A DNA stretch of 64,000 bases, taken from the NCBI GenBank assembly GCA_963971285.1, contig OZ020244.1, positions 1,488,001 to 1,552,000 of the forward strand, in the 5' to 3' direction. This DNA is from Astropecten irregularis. Its lineage: Eukaryota; Echinodermata; Asteroidea; Paxillosida; Astropectinidae. Within the stretch, counting starts at the first letter, position 1, and each line of letters begins with the position of its first letter. A program made the translations under genes and the position numbers. Below are positions 35,989 through 64,000 of this stretch, one piece after another. The notes under the pieces were generated by a model that worked only from the letters and a program-made list of their open reading frames with translations, was not told the origin of the DNA and made no database searches.

Positions 35989-38900
35989 CTATTCAGACTA
36001 TTCCTTAAATCTAGCGATCTATTCCTGTTCATGTGTTTCATTCATTTCTAGTGCTACCTCAGTGTATTTCGTTGATATTTTATAGCGTAACCTTTCTAGA
36101 TAATCATGCCGCTGTAATTAAAAACTGGGTTATACTCAGTAGTTATTATTCATAAATTTAGGCCGTCATTTAATAATTCTGCCATTTCCAATGATATCTT
36201 TTGCAATAATACATCGAGAATAACATCATTGATGCACATTATGATAGGCTTGCAGTCTTGCAAACCGTAACAAATGAATATATCGGTATATTGATTTAAT
36301 ACCAGATAATATGAAATCATGTTTAGAAATTTATCATAAAAAGAAAAATTCCCAATTTGGCCAGAACAGTCATGGGTTAAGGATGATGTGACGTCAAACA
36401 CTCTTTACTGATAAGTAATTATAGTGCTTATGCATCATGAACTGTGCTTTTTCAAATTGTCTGGTTCGAATCCTGCTCCAGTTATTTTTTCTTTGTTCAC
36501 CTTTCAATGACTTTTTCAAATTAAGTATGAACATTTGATTTAAACAGTAAATTGCTAAAACTGGCTATTGCGGTCATTTTTGCTCAAAATTGAACAAGTC
36601 CATGTAGGGTGGTTACAGAAATCAAAAAGCTCATGTGGATACTGTGTAGGCCTAATTTAATATTACACTGTAGAGTAACATTTCTCTGCTACATGTATAG
36701 GTCAACATAATCTGTATTTGATAACATGTATCCAATACATTATCATTTATCTCATAGCCAGATCCTGTACAGAACTTATGCAAACAAACCAATCAGTGAA
36801 CTAAGTAAATACTAGGCTCATTGGAAATATATTATCCTATCAATAGAAAACATATGTTAAATTGATATGATTATTACACAGTGTATGACTGATAGGCCCT
36901 GCATTTGTTTACATACAGTAATTGCTAGTTCAAATATCACCAAGTGTATGATTAATTTGGCATTGAGTGCTTGGTGTGTTTTCCCATGTAGGTTAGGTGT
37001 GTATACTATGTATACTTCATACACAACTTAAAAGCAATATCTTGCCCATCTTTTCCTATTTATCATCCAAATTCAAAGCTCCCAACCAAATTATTGTTAT
37101 TTTTTGCTACATTGATCTATTTCAAAAGAAAATTCCCCAAAGATTGTTTCGTTAGATTTAAGTACCAAGTTCCTGGTTTATTTCAAGTTACAGTAACGAT
37201 TGTGTTTTTAATTGCTTTATATCATTACTTACTTGCTTATTCTTGTCCAATATTCATTTGGAAGCTCAGAACTTTGGCAAGTTTTGAATTTGTTGTTATA
37301 TTTTTTAGAGAAATGCTTCAAATTTGTTAAAAACATTGCATTGTAGCTGCTGCATACGTGCTGTCAGTTTACACTTGTAATATTAGCAATATCGCTGGAT
37401 TCATAATACCCAGATGGTGAAATCATGTTAACATTTTGTGAAAACTCCTCTTACTAAAATCCAATACTGATTGCTAAACATATTTCTGTAATCCTGTAAG
37501 CATAAATGAATTTCAATTTAGCGCGGATTAACTATTACCTGCATTTGAATGCGTTACAATATTTTCAATAATTCATTACGTATACTGCATTTCAAATCAT
37601 GCCAAATTAATCTTGAGATTGTCACAAGGATTCAAATGTATGAAAATGAACTTAAGATATATCACTGCCGAAAGCTAACAAGTGCTGCGTTCCCATTGAT
37701 GATATTCAGATTGAGTTACATACTTGATCAATAATTTCTATGAGGTTTGGAGAAACACTATTTTATCTAACTGATGTTTTAAAGAGCAGAGTTTTTTTTT
37801 AGATGCCGTTGCTTTCTGTAATTTAAATGCAATAGTGTGATCAAATTTTGTTTTCAGATCACCGATCAAATCTAAGCCCGAATATTCGGTTTTAATTTGT
37901 AATTATTTCATAGCATGTTTGTCAACATTGTTTATATTGTTGGTATCGTTAATTATTGTTTTTATTTTTATTTTATTGTTTAGATGCCTGCAGATTTGAA
38001 AAAAAGCAATAAGGAGAAAATGTTTTTAAAGTTGTTAATCCGAGCTTTCTTTCAGTAAAAAAACCCAGCGGTAAAAATGAAAATACTAAAAGTGATAGAT
38101 GGTAAAGTGACTTGCCCCATATATTGGAATGATATGAAACACTAAGGATATGTGTTTGCCTGGATTGTACATGTTAATATACCACCCTACTGAATGTCAG
38201 TATTCACTTAATAAGCATGTCAAGTGCAATAAAGAAGTGGGGTTAGTCTTTGTCTTTTTATTTTGTGAAAGCCAAAAGAAACATTTTAATCATAAGAGTA
38301 ATATTGGTTTATTGATAAGACCTGTACTAAAGTTTTTTTTGTTTTTGTTTATTGTTTGTTTTTAAAGTGTTGTGATATCGGTGCATTTGTTTATACATAT
38401 CTTGGTTGATTTGTACATGTATGTGCACTTAATGACCACATGATTAATTAATTAATTAATTAATGAACTTTCAATTAAGACTGATTCTTCCTCCCTAGTG
38501 TACATGAAATGTGGCGTTAACTTTTATAAAGCGACAAATTTTTTGAATTTTGGATTCGAGTTGATGAAAAAAAAAAATTAGTATTTTTTTGAGGAGCAAT
38601 AAACACTGCAACAGTTTAGATTTTAGATTAATTTGAATCAACGCACTAGAAAATACTATATCATGTCAAATGATTTGTAAAGAAATGCTGTCAACATGAC
38701 AACCGTTGGAGTACCAACTACCTTGACTAAATTTTGTAAACAATATTTGATGACGTATTGTAATTTAAATACAGGCTAATATTGCTGTTTTGAATACTGT
38801 AATATTGTCAGTGGCAGAAAGCATGTATCCAAAAAGATGGATTCTTTTGGAAAGAAAATTAGACGAAAAAAAAAGAAAGAATTTTTTGATCTGGAGTTTG

Positions 38901-39963
38901 AAGAGAGGTTAGATGGATTAAGCCTGGTGTTAATATTCTTATAAATGTAATTATAAATATTGAATGTGAATGTGCTTTGTGCGCTGTCTGTTTTAGATGC
39001 CTTGCAGAAACCCTTTACGTGTGTCAGTTTTTGCATCGCATAGATTCATACTGTGATGTCCTTAGTAGAAGTTTTAATTAGAAGTGTCAAATTTTTAGAG
39101 TATCATTTTAATTGTGGTTTGACAAGCTGTTTTAGAGAGAAAAAAAAATACAAAAAACGAGTCTGGTTGTGCATAGAAAATTAAACATTGAGATTGAACG
39201 TGATGTAGAAGACTTAGTGACATTAAAACGGAAAAACACGGCAAGGATCGAATCCAGTCCTTCATATTAAACTGCTATTTGAAGAATGCAGTCATTTTTT
39301 TTGTCTTGACGCCATTTTTAAACAAAATTCTGAAGACTGGATCCTGTCCTAACCTGTTTCTCTTGACTACTTTGTAGACTATTTCAGGACTGATTTTGTA
39401 CACACCAACAAAGTGTGTGACTTTCAGGAACATGAATTTTTTGTAGAATTAACTAAAAAATGTAAGAAGATATTCACCTATTGAATATGAACTATAAATG
39501 CCATTCCCAAGAATGTGTGATCTTGATATAGATGTTCAAATCATGATGAAGTTTTTGATAGTGAGGGTCAGTCATATGCAGGAAGTCCGGTTATTTCATC
39601 AAAGAACTAAAAGATAGAAAAAGGTTTTATCAAGATTTTATACATTTGTGTAAAAGACGGGCTACTTAATTGTCTATTTTCAACCCTAGCAAACAAAATG
39701 GCTGTGTCCAAATTGATTTTTTAAATCCTATTACAGATGCAATATGGGACTTGCATAGTTGGAAATTATGTCGGCTTTTTGAATGACCAACTGTTATACT
39801 GTGTCATTGTATAAAATGGCCATTTAAGCAAGAAAATGATAGGAACAGTCTTTAATTTTTGGGATGGTCACACTAATAGATGTATGATTATGAAATGATT
39901 TCAATTTTTGAAACAAAATCAATTCCCAGTTTTTAAAGTATGAAGACGACCTAACCTAACCAG

Positions 39964-40205
39964 GAGCCAATTTCGTAGAGCTGCTTAGCACAAAAAAAAA
40001 TGCTAAGCACAAAAATGGCTTGTCCAATAAAACAAACCACCATTAACAATTCCATTTGATATTCATGTTCAGCGAACAACAGCCAAAGAACAATCACAAG
40101 TGATGCACAAAACATGGAAATTTGGTTGTAAATGCTGTTTTTATTAAGACTGAAATGTCATGCTTAGTGATTTTTTGTGCTAAGCAGCTCTATGAAATTG
40201 GCCCC
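39964..40205. mobile_element. MITE, GCTGCTTAGCACAAA family (well preserved)
   Basis: Both ends are intact: GCCAATTTCGTAGAGCTGCT on the left and the inverse of GGGGCCAATTTCATAGAGCT on the right. Length is about 240 bp. Confidence 0.85.
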
Positions 40206-40407
40206 AGTATCTGATTGACATACTCACTGTGTATAAACTCATGAACTGAATGAGATCACTATTAGTTTACTTATTATTGTATTCCATTTTGGATCAAGAT
40301 CGACAGGAGTTTTTTTTTTGTAAAAACTGTGTTGTCCCAATAAATAAACAGATAAAAACAATGCTATGTGTTCGTATTTGTTATTTTGGATTCTGACTAC
40401 AGTGTGT

Positions 40408-40985
40408 TAAAGGTAATATCATATAGTTTGGTTTTTGTCAAAGAACTACATATGGGCAAAAATATAAAGGAAGATACAGTAATAGTCATCTGTGAAATGT
40501 TCGGTCCCACACGGTGCCAACTTTTTGAGAAAACTGAAAAACGACCACAGTATTTCTTAAGTCTTATCTCTTTTATTTTTGATCTTTAAAAGATCAAAAA
40601 TAGTTTTGGTCACTGGTTTTACTCTTTTTCTGGATAAATACAGCATTTAAGGCAGAAAACATTTAAGGGTATGTTTCTACCAGCACCATGGCGCCCTCTT
40701 TTGATTAAAACAAGAAACTGCGGTGGTGTTTATAAAATGCACTACACCTCCGGCTCGGTGTGTGATGGGCAATTTATTCCTGAAAGGGACAACATGTCCC
40801 GGATTTCCCCACCGGTCTTTTGATCATGATTAGCTTTCCAGCTTCCCAGATTTCTATAAAAGATTATTGGTGGTGTAGAAAAGACCACCCCAGTTTGTTC
40901 TTTTAATCAAAAGAGGGCGCCATTCAAAAAGTTACAAGTGAATCTTTGAAGATTTCTGTTTCGGTATGCTTCCAAAGTAAATTCC
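40408..40985. mobile_element. TTAAAGGTA-family MITE with a second element nested inside
   Basis: The outer element begins TTAAAGGTAATATCATA and shares CTTCCTTGATATTTT-type and CTGGATAAATACA segments with 47742-48088. At 40687-40923 it is split by an element with inverse ends ATGGCGCCCTCTTTTGATTA and TAATCAAAAGAGGGCGCCAT, whose interior is unrelated. The outer sequence resumes at TCAAAAAGTTACAAGTGAAT. Confidence 0.7.
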
Positions 40986-41411
40986 AATTTATGCCACAAA
41001 TAGAGCAAAATCAGAACACCCTCTCTATAAAATGGGTCAGGGGGACAAAATTGCCTAAGTAAAAGTGCCCGGACAATTAATTGTACATGGCAACAACCAA
41101 CCGTGTAAATAATTATGTTCAGGCGGACACAGTTGAAGGGGAGACATATTTGCCCTAACACCATTTTATGTCCGGACGGACAGATTTAAAGGGGAGACAG
41201 ATTTACAATAGCACCATTTTACATTCGGACGGACACAGTAAGGGAGACAGATTTACCATAACACCATTTCATAACTCCTCTAGTTGCATGTATTCTAGAT
41301 TTTTTTAAACCTAGAATACATGATTTAAAAGACTCAATTTGCATCCACAGTTGGGATTGGGTTCAATGTGCTGCTAGCTTCAGTCAGGTGGCGTGCGAAC
41401 ATATTAAACAA

Positions 41412-41653
41412 GGGCCCTTTTCCAAACCTCGGCTCCGGCTCAGGCTCCGGCTCCGGTTCAATTTCGTGAATCAATTTTAAACTAACGTGTATCAAAATAT
41501 AGGCTTCTGGCTACGGTTTGGAAGTAGATACTCTATTTTGACCAAGAAAACGGAACTTCAGCTTCAATGACAAGCCACAACCTGTATTTTCAGGATATGG
41601 ATTACAGCGCCGGAGCCGGAGCCTGAGCCGGAGCCGAGGTTTGGAAAAGGGCC
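41412..41653. mobile_element. MITE with GGCTCC hexamer arms (intact copy)
   Basis: Inverse ends of about 40 bp: GGGCCCTTTTCCAAACCTCG then GGCTCCGGCTCAGGCTCCGG on the left, and GAGCCGAGGTTTGGAAAAGG on the right. This copy shows the ancestral two to five hexamers per arm that expanded massively at 43054-43240. Confidence 0.88.
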
Positions 41654-41839
41654 AAGGTCTGGTAGCCAGACTGCATGCATTTAACTTATAGCGCTAAAAG
41701 AAAATAAATGTTCGTTATCGTCTGCGCGTTCTGTAAACCATTGTTGTCTTTGTTTCTTTTTATCCATATTCTCTTCAATTTGATGCTAAATGTGCATCAT
41801 ATTGTTGATGATTTTGATGTAGTTTTCTGTGATAAGATT

Positions 41840-42897
41840 GAATATCAACTCAGGTAGACCCTGCGGTGAAGAAGGCTTTGATTTGGAGTCAAGTTAAAGG
41901 TAAATATAACGGTTCATTTACGCTGGTAAAATTTTATTTTTGACCCGAATTCCTCCATGCACAAACATAATGCAGTTTTCTGCATTTGCACAAATTCATG
42001 AAATTGCAGTAGGCCTAGGCCCCTAAGCTTCTTCACTTGTTTATCTTCCCACTAACGGTTAAACTTTGAATTAGTGCTTTGCTTCACATTAAATCTTTAT
42101 GGAATAGGTTGTTGGCCTAATTAAGAAGGTGTTAGAGAATCTGGTAGGGAAATTATGGCACAATTTCACTTTTTTTCGGGCAATTTTCACAACATAAACA
42201 TCAATGTCAAGATAAAATTATTAAATTTTGCATCCTGTAAAAACTGTAAACTAGGGGAAGAATTCCACTGACGGCCATCACTTGTGCACAAACCTATGAT
42301 TATTCTATGGGACTGTCAAATTGTAAAGTTATGGACCCTGCTGTGCTTTTATTTATGCACAGGTCAGCATGCACAGTGGAACGTAAAACACCATTTTCAC
42401 GGTCGTTCTGGCGTGTTATAAAAACACAGGAGTATCCTGAACTTTATATTCGCCACGGAAAATGGTTTAGAACTTATACCCTTTTAAAATTAACTTATAC
42501 TGGCAGTCTGGATCATACAAGTTATGATGAACTTTAATCTCAGCTGTGTAACATTGGGATAGCATATCTGAAAAGTGAGGTTTTACGAGGGTTTTTTAAT
42601 CAATAAAATACAATTATACACTTTGAATGCAGCGTCAGCGGCGGTTTAGAGAAAGAAGGCCGGCATGACGTATGGAAAATTGAAGAACGACGGTGCCGGC
42701 AAAATATACACTTCCTTAAATAAACAACAGGGATGTAATCCCCGCTTACTACTTGTAGAACTAGAACTAGAACGAGACCTAGAAATGATTGTCTAGATCC
42801 TGATATAGTTCCCAGACTATTTGTGAGTTTAATGAAATGAACACATATTAATATTGGGTTTAATTGATATGTTTTCTTTCAGGCGTAACACGTTACC
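41840..42897 (+). promoter_or_regulatory. PBRM1: Presumed PBRM1 promoter and 5' UTR region
   Basis: The first coding exon begins with an acceptor (TTTCTTTCAG at 42873-42882) and has 15 bp of leader before the ATG, so at least one upstream non-coding exon exists. Candidates are about 41850-41899, ending AAG/GTAAAT, or sequence near the more CpG-rich stretch at 42625-42700 (GCGTCAGCGGCGG, GGCCGGCATGACG). Neither can be chosen from sequence alone. Confidence 0.35.
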
Positions 42898-63852
<20,955 letters not shown>

Positions 63853-64000
63853 GTAAGTCATTATGCTACCTCAAATGACCCTCACCCTTTCACACTGTGT
63901 TGTTGATACACAGGTTATCTCAGGTTAAAATTTAACCCAGGTCAACTAGGTAATTTGGTGCGTTCACACTACACCTCTAAGGGATTAGAAATTATCTACA

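Larger units (their letters stand above)
33052..41400. other. TDG 3' UTR and intergenic DNA without a recognised gene
   Basis: No exon-like coding segment could be supported on either strand. It holds MITEs at 34071-34295, 39964-40205 and about 40408-40985, an inverted repeat at 35701-35988 and a SINE fragment near 36468-36510. From 36100 to 40300 the sequence is AT-rich with long poly-A and poly-T runs and an ATTA repeat at 38448-38463. Human TDG has a long 3' UTR, so part of this is probably transcribed. Confidence 0.5.

Overview
This window is nuclear DNA from an animal. Coding sequence is split into short exons with GT-AG splice sites in matching phases, introns run from about 0.4 to 17 kb, and the non-coding DNA is AT-rich and full of small transposons, SINEs and minisatellites. 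The proteins are metazoan chromatin and membrane proteins. The repeat style (many TACATGTA tracts, many foldback elements and MITEs) suggests a marine invertebrate deuterostome, most likely an echinoderm. That placement is inference from general impression, not a database match.

Layout. (1) 117-6814, minus strand: the 5' six coding exons of a TMEM43 (LUMA) orthologue; the rest lies beyond the left edge. (2) 6815 to about 7140: a short, CpG-containing, probably bidirectional promoter with two CCAAT boxes. (3) About 7140-33051, plus strand: thymine DNA glycosylase (TDG), with a non-coding first exon, six coding exons and 661 predicted residues. One intron of 16.9 kb (8897-25750) holds two DNA transposons, SINEs, MITEs and a foldback minisatellite element. 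(4) 33052 to about 41800: intergenic DNA or long TDG 3' UTR with MITEs and no recognisable gene. (5) 42898-63852, plus strand: polybromo-1 (PBRM1, the BAF180 subunit of PBAF), with 22 coding exons for about 1,187 residues covering six bromodomains, BAH1 and the start of BAH2; the HMG box and C-terminus lie beyond the right edge.

TDG (base excision repair and active DNA demethylation) and PBRM1 (acetyl-histone reading) lie head to tail. From general knowledge, human TDG sits beside GLT8D2 and human PBRM1 lies close to GLT8D1, so this order may be an ancestral linkage that split after vertebrate genome duplication.

The least ordinary features are: TDG exon 4 and one PBRM1 exon are each preceded by tandem copies of their own 3' splice site and exon start, giving decoy acceptors; TDG carries eight SUMO-consensus lysines, three of them 16 residues apart; one 60-bp minisatellite, born from a foldback transposon, largely fills four PBRM1 introns and part of a TMEM43 intron; and two DNA transposons in the big TDG intron each carry their own dispersed short motif (CGCCGTAAC or GTGACTGACATTAC).
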